Positions 25,140-33,144 are shown, counted from the stretch's first letter. The stretch: 35,414 bases of DNA from JAVVHE01 sp032249695 (GCA_032249695.1 JAVVHE010000025.1:1-35414), one strand, 5' to 3'. Notes: a model not told the origin generated them from the letters alone. Translations and numbers: made by a program.

Positions 25140-26458
25140 TCGCACCCGTCCTGACCGCCCCGGCCACAGGCACTGGCGACCGCCGCGACGCGGGGCTCAA
25201 CCGGGCGATCGGGCCGTGGGGGCTGGCGGCGATTGCGGCCAACATCTTGATGGGCACGGCCTTCTACGTCGTCCCCGGCGAGATGGCGCGGCTGGGCGCG
25301 CTGAGCCCGTGGGCGCTGGCGGGGTGCGGGCTGGCGCTCAGCGGCGTCGTGCTGGTGCTCGCCGAAGGCGGCAGCCGCGTGCCCGCAAGTGGGGGCGTCT
25401 ACGCACTGGCCGAAGCCGCGTTCGGTCCGGTCGCAGGCGCGGCTGCGGGGGGGCTGAAGCTCTGCATGTTGACCTTCGCGGGATCGGGCGTGCTGGCGGC
25501 GGCGGCGGACCAGGCTGCGAAGCTTGCGCCCGGGTTGCATGATCCGGTGCCGCGTGCCGTGTTCGTATTGGCGTGCCTGGCGCTCTTCACCTGGAACGCA
25601 GCGCGCGGCGCGGGCGAGAGCGCGGACGCGCTGAAGTCGCTGGTCGCGCTGAAGCTGGTGCCGCCGATCGTGTTCCTGGTGGTGGCGCTGGCGTTCGTGC
25701 CAGCCTCGCCCGCCGCGCACGTCGCTGCGGTGGCGCCGGGCGGCATCGGCAAGGCGCTGTTGCTGGGTGCCTTCTTCTTCTTTGGCGCCGAAAGCGCGCT
25801 CGCGGTGGGGGGCGAGACCGAGCGTCCTTCGCGAACCATCCCGCTCGGCCTCTTGGGGGCGATGGGTGCGTACACGTTGCTCGGCTGCCTGATCCAGTGG
25901 ACCGTCTGGCGCGCGAGCGGACCGGCGGCGATCGGATCGGGCGCGCCGCTGGCCGATATTGTCGGTCCGGTGTCGCCGGTCTTCGCTGTGCTGGTCGTCG
26001 CGGGCGGCACGGTCGCTGCGCTGGGATGCGTTGCGGGCATGGTCGTCTGTGTGCCGCGAATCGTGTTCGCCTATGCGCGGCGCGGCGTGCTGCCCGGCTG
26101 GCTTGGCGCGGTCGACCGCCGCACCGCTGCGCCTACGCGCGCGATCGTTGTCACCGCGACGATGATGGCCGCCGCGACCTTCAGCGGCGGCTATGTCGTG
26201 CTCGCCTCGATCGGGACGGTGGCGGGGATCGCGGTCTATCTGTTCGGAACTGCAGCGTCGCTACGGCTGCGCGCGCGCGGCGTGGCGCTGGGCGGCAAAC
26301 CGCTGCGGCTGGCGGTCACGCCTGCCCTGGCATTTTTGGGCTGTGCGGGACTGATCGCGATCCTGTCGACCGCGAGTTGGAGGGAGTTTGCGTGGACGGG
26401 AGCAGCCGCTGCGCTGTTCGCAGGGCTGGCTTGGCTGCGCGGCGCGAAGGCCGGTTAA
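25106..26458 (+). CDS. APC-family amino acid permease
   Basis: Inner-membrane transporter of the amino acid-polyamine-organocation superfamily, with about 12 hydrophobic segments. The first is GLAAIAANILMGTAFYVVPG, with the helix-broken glycine pattern typical of APC TM1. It carries amino acids or amines; the substrate is unknown. The start is unclear. The GTG at 25106 overlaps prmA by 34 bases and lacks a ribosome site. A GGAG at 25129-25132 is ideally placed for an ATC codon at 25139, just after the prmA stop. The next ATG would remove part of TM1. Translation coupled to prmA is likely. Confidence 0.82.
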   Translation: MADPRIHAESLIAPVLTAPATGTGDRRDAGLNRAIGPWGLAAIAANILMGTAFYVVPGEMARLGALSPWALAGCGLALSGVVLVLAEGGSRVPASGGVYALAEAAFGPVAGAAAGGLKLCMLTFAGSGVLAAAADQAAKLAPGLHDPVPRAVFVLACLALFTWNAARGAGESADALKSLVALKLVPPIVFLVVALAFVPASPAAHVAAVAPGGIGKALLLGAFFFFGAESALAVGGETERPSRTIPLGLLGAMGAYTLLGCLIQWTVWRASGPAAIGSGAPLADIVGPVSPVFAVLVVAGGTVAALGCVAGMVVCVPRIVFAYARRGVLPGWLGAVDRRTAAPTRAIVVTATMMAAATFSGGYVVLASIGTVAGIAVYLFGTAASLRLRARGVALGGKPLRLAVTPALAFLGCAGLIAILSTASWREFAWTGAAAALFAGLAWLRGAKAG

Positions 26459-26536
26459 CAGTTTAACGCTGAAAATAGGCAGCTCGGCGCTTTAAGCGTG
26501 GTGGCCGCAACGACCGGCGTGGCGGATCCGTATGCA

Positions 26537-26556
26537 CTGTACCGTTAACGGAACAG
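26537..26556. promoter_or_regulatory. Palindrome overlapping the DUF4394 gene leader
   Basis: CCGTTAACGG (26542-26551) is a perfect 10-base palindrome. With one mismatched pair it extends to CTGT/ACAG on either side, giving a 20-base near-palindrome that touches the Shine-Dalgarno AGGAGG at 26555-26560. A repressor bound here, or a hairpin in the leader, could control the gene. Confidence 0.4.
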
Positions 26557-26568
26557 GAGGATTCATTC

Positions 26569-27447
26569 ATGAAGCGGACATCTTTGGTGATGCTCGCCGC
26601 AATCGCGTTCGCCTCGAACACGGCTTCGGCTGAGCGGCTTGTCGGCCTCGTCGGCGGCAACGGCCTGACTGTGTTCGAAAGCACCGCGCCGGGGGCGATC
26701 GGCCAGGTGCGCTCGGTCACGGGCCTCGGCGGGCAGACGCTGCTGGGCATCGACGTGCGCCCGGCGAATGGTTTGCTCTACGGCCTCGGCAGCGGCGGCG
26801 GCATTTTTTCCATCGATCTGTCGCGCGGCGGCGCGGCGGCTTCGCTCCGATCGACGATCAGCGGCGCAACGCTCGATGGCACGGCGTTCGGCATCGATTT
26901 CAACCCGGTTCCGGACCGGCTGCGGATCGTATCGAACAACGGCCAGAACCTGCGGGTGAACGTGGACAGCGGAGCTGCGCTAGTGGATGGCAGGCTGACC
27001 TACGCGGGGGGCGACGCAAATGCGGGCACGGCACCAAGCCTGACCGCGGCCGCCTACACCAACAGCTTCGCGCCCTCACCACGCGCAATGCCGGGCACGC
27101 AGCTCTACTATATCGATACCAGCCTGTTCACGCTGGCAACGACGAGTGCGCCCAATGCCGGCGTCGTCAACACAATCGGCAGCGCCGGGCGGCCAACGGT
27201 GCCGACGGGCTTCGATATTTCCGGCACGACGGGGATTGCGTACGCCAGCTGGCTGCGCGGCGCATCGGGAAATACGGGACTGTTCACGCTGAACCTGTCG
27301 ACCGGTGCTCCGACGCTCCTCGGCAACATCGGCTTCACGGGGCTGGACCTGCGCGATCTCGCGCTGGCGCCGGTCGCCACGCCCGCGCCTGCCGTGATGG
27401 CGCTGTTCGGGCTGGGCGCCGCCGCGCTGATCCGCCGCCGCGCCTGA
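26569..27447 (+). CDS. DUF4394 secreted protein with PEP-CTERM-like tail
   Basis: 292-residue exported protein of the DUF4394 family, function unknown. The signal peptide MKRTSLVMLAAIAFASNTAS is cleaved near residue 21. The body has the family's repeated beta-type segments, including FGIDFNPVPDRLRIVSNNGQ and LTYAGGDANAG. The C-terminus is Pro-Ala-Pro, a hydrophobic stretch and RRRA (PAPAVMALFGLGAAALIRRR), a sphingomonad-style variant of the exosortase sorting signal. The ribosome site AGGAGG lies eight bases before the ATG. It is the second such tailed protein in the window; no exosortase gene is present here. It converges on the methyltransferase gene across a hairpin. Confidence 0.85.
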   Translation: MKRTSLVMLAAIAFASNTASAERLVGLVGGNGLTVFESTAPGAIGQVRSVTGLGGQTLLGIDVRPANGLLYGLGSGGGIFSIDLSRGGAAASLRSTISGATLDGTAFGIDFNPVPDRLRIVSNNGQNLRVNVDSGAALVDGRLTYAGGDANAGTAPSLTAAAYTNSFAPSPRAMPGTQLYYIDTSLFTLATTSAPNAGVVNTIGSAGRPTVPTGFDISGTTGIAYASWLRGASGNTGLFTLNLSTGAPTLLGNIGFTGLDLRDLALAPVATPAPAVMALFGLGAAALIRRRA

Positions 27448-27457
27448 GCCGCTGGCC

Positions 27458-27489
27458 GGACCGGGCGCGTATCGTGGCGCGTCCGGTCC
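27458..27489. terminator. Hairpin between converging DUF4394 and methyltransferase genes
   Basis: GGACCGGGCGCG and CGCGTCCGGTCC pair over 12 positions (one G-T in RNA) around an 8-base loop. CTGG/CCAG can extend the stem. It fills the 57-base convergent gap and is usable in both directions. There is no T tract, so the terminator role is likely but unproven. Confidence 0.45.
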
Positions 27490-27504
27490 ACCAGGCTGGG
27501 CGAG

Positions 27505-28227
27505 CTATTCGGCCGCGCCGGAAGCGGCGTAGATCGCAAAGCCATCTGTGCGTTCCGCAAGCCGGAACACGCTGCTCGCATCCCACGGCACGGTGTGCCG
27601 CGGATCGACGTAGAGCACGCGCATCGGTCGGGGCTCGGCTTTCCAGCTGGCTTCCAGCTGCGCAACAACTTCGGCCATCAGGGCTGCGTCGAACGGATTG
27701 TAGAAATAGGCGACGAGCGGCCCCGGAGGCGGAGTCCAACTGCCAGCATCGGCATTAACCACCCGGATCGGTGCCTTCAGCGCGCTCTGTCCCTCCACGA
27801 TGTCGCGGTTGCGCTCGGCGATCGCGCAGAGTTCGGGAGCGAATTCGACACCGATCACTTCGGCAAACGGCCGCATCGCTGCGATCAGCAAAACGCGGCC
27901 CATGCCACAGCCATAGTCGATGAACCGCCACGCGCCCGCGTCCACGCCCAGCCTGTCGATCAGGCGCTCGACCAGCAGTTCGGACGTCGGCTCGTAGCGG
28001 ACGCTGTGCAGCGCACGCTCGCGGTCGACGCTGAGTTCCAGTCTGGACAGTGATCGCGTGCCCGAGGTCTCGGTTCCCCAGCGGCGGTCAAACGCCTCAG
28101 TGGCAGCGCGCGCTCTGCGTGCGGCGGGAAACTGCGACGTGACCGTGTAGGCAAGGGTCTTCGCGCCGAGCCGTACGATTTCGGCTAGGCTCCGGCCCTT
28201 CAGCGCGCGTTCAAGACGATTGAGCAT
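27505..28227 (-). CDS. Class I SAM-dependent methyltransferase
   Basis: 240 residues. The SAM-binding motif I is FIDYGCGMGRVLLIAA (102-117), followed by VIGVEFAPEL with the expected acidic residue and YFYNPFDAALM in the motif IV area. The N-terminal 95 residues are basic and helical. The methylated substrate is unknown. It starts three bases after the ilvC stop, so it is probably in the ilvN-ilvC transcript, although no link to branched-chain amino acid synthesis is known. It ends at the shared hairpin facing the DUF4394 gene. Confidence 0.82.
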   Translation of the reverse strand: MLNRLERALKGRSLAEIVRLGAKTLAYTVTSQFPAARRARAATEAFDRRWGTETSGTRSLSRLELSVDRERALHSVRYEPTSELLVERLIDRLGVDAGAWRFIDYGCGMGRVLLIAAMRPFAEVIGVEFAPELCAIAERNRDIVEGQSALKAPIRVVNADAGSWTPPPGPLVAYFYNPFDAALMAEVVAQLEASWKAEPRPMRVLYVDPRHTVPWDASSVFRLAERTDGFAIYAASGAAE

Positions 28228-28230
28228 CGC

Positions 28231-29250
28231 CTAATTCCGTGTGCGGTCGACCAACCGCCCTTCGCTCAGCCATGGCATCATCGCCCGCAGCTTAGCGCCG
28301 ACCTGCTCGATCGGATGCGCGGCGGTCAGGCGGCGCGCAGCCCTCAGCTCGGGGTTGCCCGCTCGGTTGTCGGCGATGAACCGCCCGACGAAACGGCCCT
28401 GCTGGATGTCCGCCAGCACGCGCTTCATCTCGGCCTTCGTCTCGGGAGGAATCACGCGCGGGCCGGTCTGGTCGCCGCCATACTCGGCGGTGTTGCTGAT
28501 CGAATAGCGCATGTTCGCCAGCCCGCCTTCGTAAAGCAGGTCGACAATCAGCTTCACTTCATGGAGGCATTCGAAATAGGCCATCTCGGGCGCGTAACCC
28601 GCTTCGACCAGCGTTTCGAACCCTGCCTTGATCAGTTCGGGCAGGCCGCCGCACAGCACTGCCTGCTCGCCGAACAGATCGGTTTCGCACTCCTCGCGGA
28701 AGGTCGTTTCGATGACACCCGCGCGGCCTCCGCCGATGGCTGAAGCGTAGCTCAGCGCGAGGTCGTGCGCGTTGCCCGTGACGTCGCGGTCGATCGCGAT
28801 GAGACAGGGCACGCCGCCGCCTCGGACATATTCGCTTCGGACCAAGTGGCCCGGCCCTTTGGGCGCGATCATGAACACGTCGAGATCCTCGCGCGGCTCG
28901 ATCAGGCCGAAATGGATGTTCAGCCCGTGCGCGAAGGCAAGGCTCGCTCCGTGCGGCAGGTTGGGCGCGAGGTCGCGCGCGTAGATCTCGGCCTGGTACT
29001 CGTCGGGCGCGAGCATCATCAAAAGGTCGGCGTCAGCCGCGGCCTCGGCAGGTGCCTTCACCGTCAGGTTGGCAGCCTCGGCCTTGCCCGCGCTCGCCGA
29101 GCCGGGGCGCAGCGCGATGGTCACGCTCGCGACGCCGCTATCGCGCAGGTTCAGCGCGTGGGCGTGCCCCTGGCTGCCATAGCCGAGGATCACCACGTGC
29201 TTGCGCTTGATCAGCTGAGCGTCGGCATCTGCATCGTAATATACCCGCAT
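28231..29250 (-). CDS. ilvC: Ketol-acid reductoisomerase (NADP+)
   Basis: Second common enzyme of valine, leucine and isoleucine synthesis; isomerises and reduces acetolactate or acetohydroxybutyrate. The 339 residues match class I enzymes. The Rossmann motif is GYGSQGHA (23-30). The Mg-binding and catalytic segments DLFGEQAVLCGG and ECLHEVKLIVDLLYEGG are present. The N-terminus MRVYYDADADAQLIKRK fixes the ATG at 29250. It follows ilvN on the same strand after a 155-base gap filled by an inverted-repeat element. Confidence 0.97.
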   Translation of the reverse strand: MRVYYDADADAQLIKRKHVVILGYGSQGHAHALNLRDSGVASVTIALRPGSASAGKAEAANLTVKAPAEAAADADLLMMLAPDEYQAEIYARDLAPNLPHGASLAFAHGLNIHFGLIEPREDLDVFMIAPKGPGHLVRSEYVRGGGVPCLIAIDRDVTGNAHDLALSYASAIGGGRAGVIETTFREECETDLFGEQAVLCGGLPELIKAGFETLVEAGYAPEMAYFECLHEVKLIVDLLYEGGLANMRYSISNTAEYGGDQTGPRVIPPETKAEMKRVLADIQQGRFVGRFIADNRAGNPELRAARRLTAAHPIEQVGAKLRAMMPWLSEGRLVDRTRN

Positions 29251-29280
29251 CGTCCCTTAATCCCCGTCGGATCCACATCC

Positions 29281-29384
29281 GTCATCCCGGCCCCCGAGTC
29301 GGGATCTCACTGCCTTGCAGCACATCCGGCCGCCCACGCCACTCGCGCGGATGATGCTGAACCCCGGGTCAAGCCCGGGGTGAC
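29281..29384. repeat. Intergenic inverted-repeat element between ilvN and ilvC
   Basis: The element is bounded by GTCATCCCGG and CCGGGGTGAC, which are near-perfect inverted copies. Inside are two hairpins: ATCCCG/CGGGAT (29284-29305) and CCCCGGG/CCCGGGG with loop TCAAG (29362-29380). Such GTCA-bounded palindromic repeats are frequent in alphaproteobacterial genomes. It sits inside a likely operon and may affect message stability between ilvN and ilvC. Confidence 0.6.
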
Positions 29385-29405
29385 GAGCAGGGGAGTGATG
29401 ACTGC

Positions 29406-29912
29406 TCACCCCTCGCCACGCCCGCGAGCCAGCGCAGCGATGCCCGTTCGCGCGACCTCCACCAGCCCAACCTCGCGCATCAGCTCGACGAAGCGGGTCA
29501 CCTCGTCCTGCGCCGCGGCAAGCTCGAAGATGAAGCTCTGCGTGGTCGCGTCGACCGGCCGCGCGCCGAATACCTGCGCCAGCCGCAGCGCCTCCTCGCG
29601 CGCCTCGCCGGCGTCGGCCACCTTTACCAGCGCCATCTCGCGCTCCACGTGAGGGCCTAGCGTCGTCAGGTCGGTGACGCGGTGAACGTTCACCAGGCGG
29701 CCGAGTTGCGCCATGATCTGCTCGATGACCGGCGGCGGGCCCGAGGTCACGATGGTGATCCGGCTGATCGCTTCCTCCGCGGTCACGGCAACCGTCAGCG
29801 ATTCGATATTGTAGCCACGCGCCGAGAACAGCCCGACAATCCGCGCGAGCACGCCCGACACGTTGTCGACCACGACCGACAGCGTATGGCGGGCGGCGGG
29901 CAGCTGTTTCAT
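29406..29912 (-). CDS. ilvN: Acetolactate synthase small (regulatory) subunit
   Basis: Regulatory subunit that stimulates acetohydroxyacid synthase and mediates valine feedback inhibition. It has 168 residues from the ATG at 29912, the usual length. The N-terminal ACT domain (about 5-80) includes HTLSVVVDNVSGVLARIVGL and ARGYNIESLTV. The C-terminal domain begins near residue 85 (EREMALVKV). The upstream in-frame ATG is not family-like. Normally ilvB precedes it; here the upstream neighbour is a divergent DUF2141 gene, so the catalytic subunit must be encoded elsewhere. Confidence 0.95.
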   Translation of the reverse strand: MKQLPAARHTLSVVVDNVSGVLARIVGLFSARGYNIESLTVAVTAEEAISRITIVTSGPPPVIEQIMAQLGRLVNVHRVTDLTTLGPHVEREMALVKVADAGEAREEALRLAQVFGARPVDATTQSFIFELAAAQDEVTRFVELMREVGLVEVARTGIAALARGRGEG

Positions 29913-30019
29913 TGCGCGTCCATCGTCGACCTGCCGTCTGTTCCAGCGCGCCGGGGCAGTCAACCGGCGGCTCCGGGCCGTATGTCGCTCGCGCGTGATT
30001 CTTCACCCGTTCAGCTTCG

Positions 30020-30031
30020 GCGCTATAGCGC
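30020..30031. promoter_or_regulatory. 12-base palindrome before the DUF2141 gene
   Basis: GCGCTATAGCGC is a perfect palindrome ending seven bases before the ATG at 30039, within the 126-base divergent gap shared with ilvN. It includes a TATAGC that could act as a -10 element. A role as operator or promoter core is possible but unproven. Confidence 0.3.
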
Positions 30032-30038
30032 TTCGAGA

Positions 30039-30470
30039 ATGATCGCGCTCGCCGCCCTTCTGATCGCCGCCGCCCAGCCCGCTCCGCCCGCCCCAAGCGC
30101 CCCCCCGGTCGGCACGCTGACGGTGCTGGTTACCGGCGTCCGGTCCGACGCGGGGCGCGTGCAGGTGGAGCTCTGCCCGCGCGAGCTGTTTACCAAGGAC
30201 TGCCCGATGACGCAGACCGCGCCCGCCCGGCGCGGCACCACGACAGTCGTCTTCAGGAACGTGCCCGCCGGGCGCTGGGCGGCGCAGGGCTTCCATGATG
30301 CGAACGGCAATGGGCGCATCGACACCGGCCTTCTCGGCATACCTAAGGAAGGCTACGGCTTCTCGCGCGACGCACCCGCGACCACCTCTGCGCCCAAGTG
30401 GAGCGCCGCAAGCTTCGACCTTGCCGGACCGGGGGACCAGACGATCAGTTTCCGGCTACATTACTGGTGA
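30039..30470 (+). CDS. DUF2141 family secreted protein
   Basis: 143 residues. The start MIALAALLIAAAQPAPPAPS is a signal peptide followed by a proline-rich linker. The mature domain (about 30-143) has the DUF2141 pattern: LTVLVTGVRSDAGRVQVELC, then a beta segment with FRNVPAGRWAAQGFHDANGN and GIPKEGYGFSRD. It should be a periplasmic or surface beta-sandwich of unknown function. Its TGA overlaps the hpnN GTG as GTGA. The tight coupling suggests a job linked to hopanoid transport or the outer membrane, which is inference. Confidence 0.82.
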   Translation: MIALAALLIAAAQPAPPAPSAPPVGTLTVLVTGVRSDAGRVQVELCPRELFTKDCPMTQTAPARRGTTTVVFRNVPAGRWAAQGFHDANGNGRIDTGLLGIPKEGYGFSRDAPATTSAPKWSAASFDLAGPGDQTISFRLHYW

Positions 30471-33106
30471 CGGCACCGCGCGGAGCAGGTCCGGCGCCGC
30501 TCGCCTCGCGGCTGGCGGTGTGGTCGGCGGCGCATGCGTCGGCGGTCGTCGGCTGCGTGCTGCTGCTGACGGCGCTTGCAGCGTGGTTCGCCGCCGTGTA
30601 CTTGACGATCAATACGGACACGAGTGCGCTGATTAACCCGCAGGTCGCCTGGCGGGTGAACGAGCGCGAGCTGAACCGCGCATTCCCGCAAAATGGGGAG
30701 GTTCTGGTCGTCGTGATCGACGGCGCTACGCCCGAGCGCGCCGAAATTGCCGCGCGCGCGCTGACGGACGCGATGCGCGCCGACACGCGGCACTTCCATG
30801 ATGTGCGTCGCCCCGATGGCGGGCCGTTTTTCGATCGCAACGGGCTGCTTTATCTGAGCACCGACGAGGTGCGTGCGACCGCCGACCAGCTCGCCGCCGC
30901 GCAGCCGTTCCTCGGCCCGCTCGCCGCCGACCCTTCGCTGCGCGGGGTCGCGCGATCGATCGAAACGCTGGCGACTGGTGTCGAGCGCGGGAACGTTAAG
31001 CTAGCGCTGGTCGCGGGCCCGCTCGGCGCGATCGACCACGCGCTGGGCGAGCAGGCGGCACGGCGGCCAGCTTACTTCTCGTGGCAGAAACTGTTTGCAG
31101 GCAACGGCGCCGGCCCAGGCACGCGCAAGCTGGTGTTGGCCGTACCAGTGCTCAACTACACCGACCTGCAGCCAGGAGCTGAAGCTGCAACGGCTCTGCG
31201 CCAGACCGCTGCCCGCCTGAAGCTGGCGCCGGAAACGGGCGTCATTGTCCGCCTCACTGGCCCCGTGCCGCTGGCGGACGAGGAGTTCGCCAGCCTCCAG
31301 CACAATATTGGCTTCGTCGCGGTGCTGATGGGCGTGTTCATGGTCGGCACGCTTTGGATCGCGCTGCGATCGCGGCGGATCATGGGCGTCGTGCTCGCGT
31401 CGACCATTGCGGGGCTGGTGCTGACGACTGCACTTGGGCTGGCGATCGTCGGGCGGCTAACGCTGATCTCGGTCGCGTTCATTCCGCTGTTCGTCGGGCT
31501 TGGGATCGATTTCGGCATCCAGCTCGCCACGCGCTTCCGCGAGGAGCGGTTGGGCGGCCAGCCTCGGCCCGAGGCGCTGCGCCGCGCGACCGCCAAGCTG
31601 GGCCGCTCGCTGATGCTAGCCGCGGGTGCCATCGCGCTGGGCTTCTGCGCGTTCCTGCCAACCGACTATATCGGGATCGCCGAGCTTGGGATCATCGCCG
31701 GACTGGGCATGGTGGTGGCGCTGGTGCTGACGCTCACCTTCTTGCCCGCGGTGCTGGTGCTGACTCCCCCCCCCCCCCCCCCCCCCCGCGTGGGCCACGC
31801 CCAGCGGGCGGGGCGGGACCACAGGCGGGGCCATAACCGGCGGCCGGGGCGCGGCCGGGTCGCGCTGGCGCTGGCGGGGGGGGGTGCCGCGCGGCCCCTG
31901 GTGAAGTTCGATTTCAACCCGCTCAACCTGCGCGATCCGAAGTCGGAAAGCCGGTCGACGCTGGAAGACCTGATGCGCGATCCCGATCGCACGCCGAACC
32001 TGGTCGAGATCGTCGCGCCCAACCTCGCCGCGGCCGATGCGTTGAAGGCGCGGCTGGCGAAGCTGCCCGAGGTTCGCGGAGCGGCCGATGTTAACGATCT
32101 CGTGCCGTCCGATCAGCCCGCGAAGCTGGCGATCATCGCCGATGCGCAGGCGCTGCAGGATCTGACCCTCAATCCGATCGACGTCGCGCCGCCGCCGTCC
32201 GATGCCGATGAGCGCGCTGCGCTTGTGTCGGCGGTTTCTGCGCTGCAACGTGCGGCTGCCGCCGATCCGGCTGGCGCGCGGTTGGCGCGTGCGCTGGCCG
32301 GGCGGTTGAGCGGGCTGGCCGCCGCAGGGCCGGACGCGCGAGCACGCGCGTCAGCGCTATTCGTGCCGCCGCTCGAGCTGACGCTTGATCAGCTCCGTGC
32401 GTCGCTGTCGCCCGACGTGGTGACCGTCGATAGCCTTCCGCCCGAGATCAAGCGCGACTGGCTGACACCCGATGGCCGCGCGCGGGTCGTCGTATTCCCG
32501 CAAGGGCTGATGCAAGGCAATGCCGAGATCTCGCGCTTCACTCGCGCAGTTGAGACCGTCGCACCGAACGCGACCGGCGCGCCAATCACGATCCAGGAGG
32601 CTGCGCGGACGATCTATACTGCGTTCGAACGGGCAGGAATCATCGCGCTGATTGCGATCAGCCTTTTGCTGTTCGCCGTGCTACGTAGCGTGCGCGAGGT
32701 TGCATTCACACTCGCGCCGGTCGTGCTATCGATGTTCCTCACTCTCGCGACATGCGTGGCGATCGGCCAGCCGATCAACTTCGCCAATATCATTGCGTTC
32801 CCGCTGCTGTTCGGGGTTGGAGTGGCATTCCACATCTACTTCGTCACGGCCTGGTCAGATGGTGTCACCGGCCTGCTCCAGACGAGCCTCGCCCGCGCGG
32901 TGTTCTTCTCGGCTTTGGCGACTGGGACCGCGTTCGGCTCGCTGATCGTCAGCTCGCATCCCGGCACAGCGAGCATGGGACTGGTGCTCGCGGTCAGCCT
33001 CGTCTGGACCCTCGTCTGCGCGCTGATCTTCGAACCGGCGCTATTAGGTCCCGTCAAGCAGCCCTTAAGTTTACGAGCCTCCAATTCATCCACACAGACG
33101 CCGTAA
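30467..33106 (+). CDS. hpnN: Hopanoid-associated RND transporter HpnN (MMPL family)
   Basis: 879-residue inner-membrane RND/MMPL protein; HpnN moves hopanoids from the inner to the outer membrane in other bacteria. TM1 is about residues 24-45. A periplasmic loop follows, then TM2-6 about 285-435 with PLFVGLGIDFGIQLATRFRE. The second periplasmic domain begins KFDFNPLNLRDPKSES near residue 481, and TM7-12 lie near the C-terminus. The start is GTG at 30467, overlapping the DUF2141 stop (GTGA). A 22-C run at 31766-31787 (residues 434-441) and the following 100 bases replace the normally hydrophobic TM-containing link with Arg/Gly/Pro-rich sequence; the frame stays open. The last ~13 residues are encoded by low-GC sequence next to an IS remnant. 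Confidence 0.88.
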   Translation: MTAPRGAGPAPLASRLAVWSAAHASAVVGCVLLLTALAAWFAAVYLTINTDTSALINPQVAWRVNERELNRAFPQNGEVLVVVIDGATPERAEIAARALTDAMRADTRHFHDVRRPDGGPFFDRNGLLYLSTDEVRATADQLAAAQPFLGPLAADPSLRGVARSIETLATGVERGNVKLALVAGPLGAIDHALGEQAARRPAYFSWQKLFAGNGAGPGTRKLVLAVPVLNYTDLQPGAEAATALRQTAARLKLAPETGVIVRLTGPVPLADEEFASLQHNIGFVAVLMGVFMVGTLWIALRSRRIMGVVLASTIAGLVLTTALGLAIVGRLTLISVAFIPLFVGLGIDFGIQLATRFREERLGGQPRPEALRRATAKLGRSLMLAAGAIALGFCAFLPTDYIGIAELGIIAGLGMVVALVLTLTFLPAVLVLTPPPPPPPRVGHAQRAGRDHRRGHNRRPGRGRVALALAGGGAARPLVKFDFNPLNLRDPKSESRSTLEDLMRDPDRTPNLVEIVAPNLAAADALKARLAKLPEVRGAADVNDLVPSDQPAKLAIIADAQALQDLTLNPIDVAPPPSDADERAALVSAVSALQRAAAADPAGARLARALAGRLSGLAAAGPDARARASALFVPPLELTLDQLRASLSPDVVTVDSLPPEIKRDWLTPDGRARVVVFPQGLMQGNAEISRFTRAVETVAPNATGAPITIQEAARTIYTAFERAGIIALIAISLLLFAVLRSVREVAFTLAPVVLSMFLTLATCVAIGQPINFANIIAFPLLFGVGVAFHIYFVTAWSDGVTGLLQTSLARAVFFSALATGTAFGSLIVSSHPGTASMGLVLAVSLVWTLVCALIFEPALLGPVKQPLSLRASNSSTQTP
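31766..31787 (+). other. 22-base C homopolymer inside hpnN
   Basis: Twenty-two consecutive C lie within hpnN, followed within 100 bases by a 9-G run at 31876-31884 and many short G/C runs. The encoded residues between about 434 and 475 do not look like HpnN, while both flanks do. A base-calling or assembly error in a hard GC-rich stretch is the simplest reading; a slippage-prone contingency tract is the alternative. Confidence 0.7.
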
Positions 33107-33144
33107 GTGGACTTTATCTGATCGTCGAAAACGAATTGTGGCAG

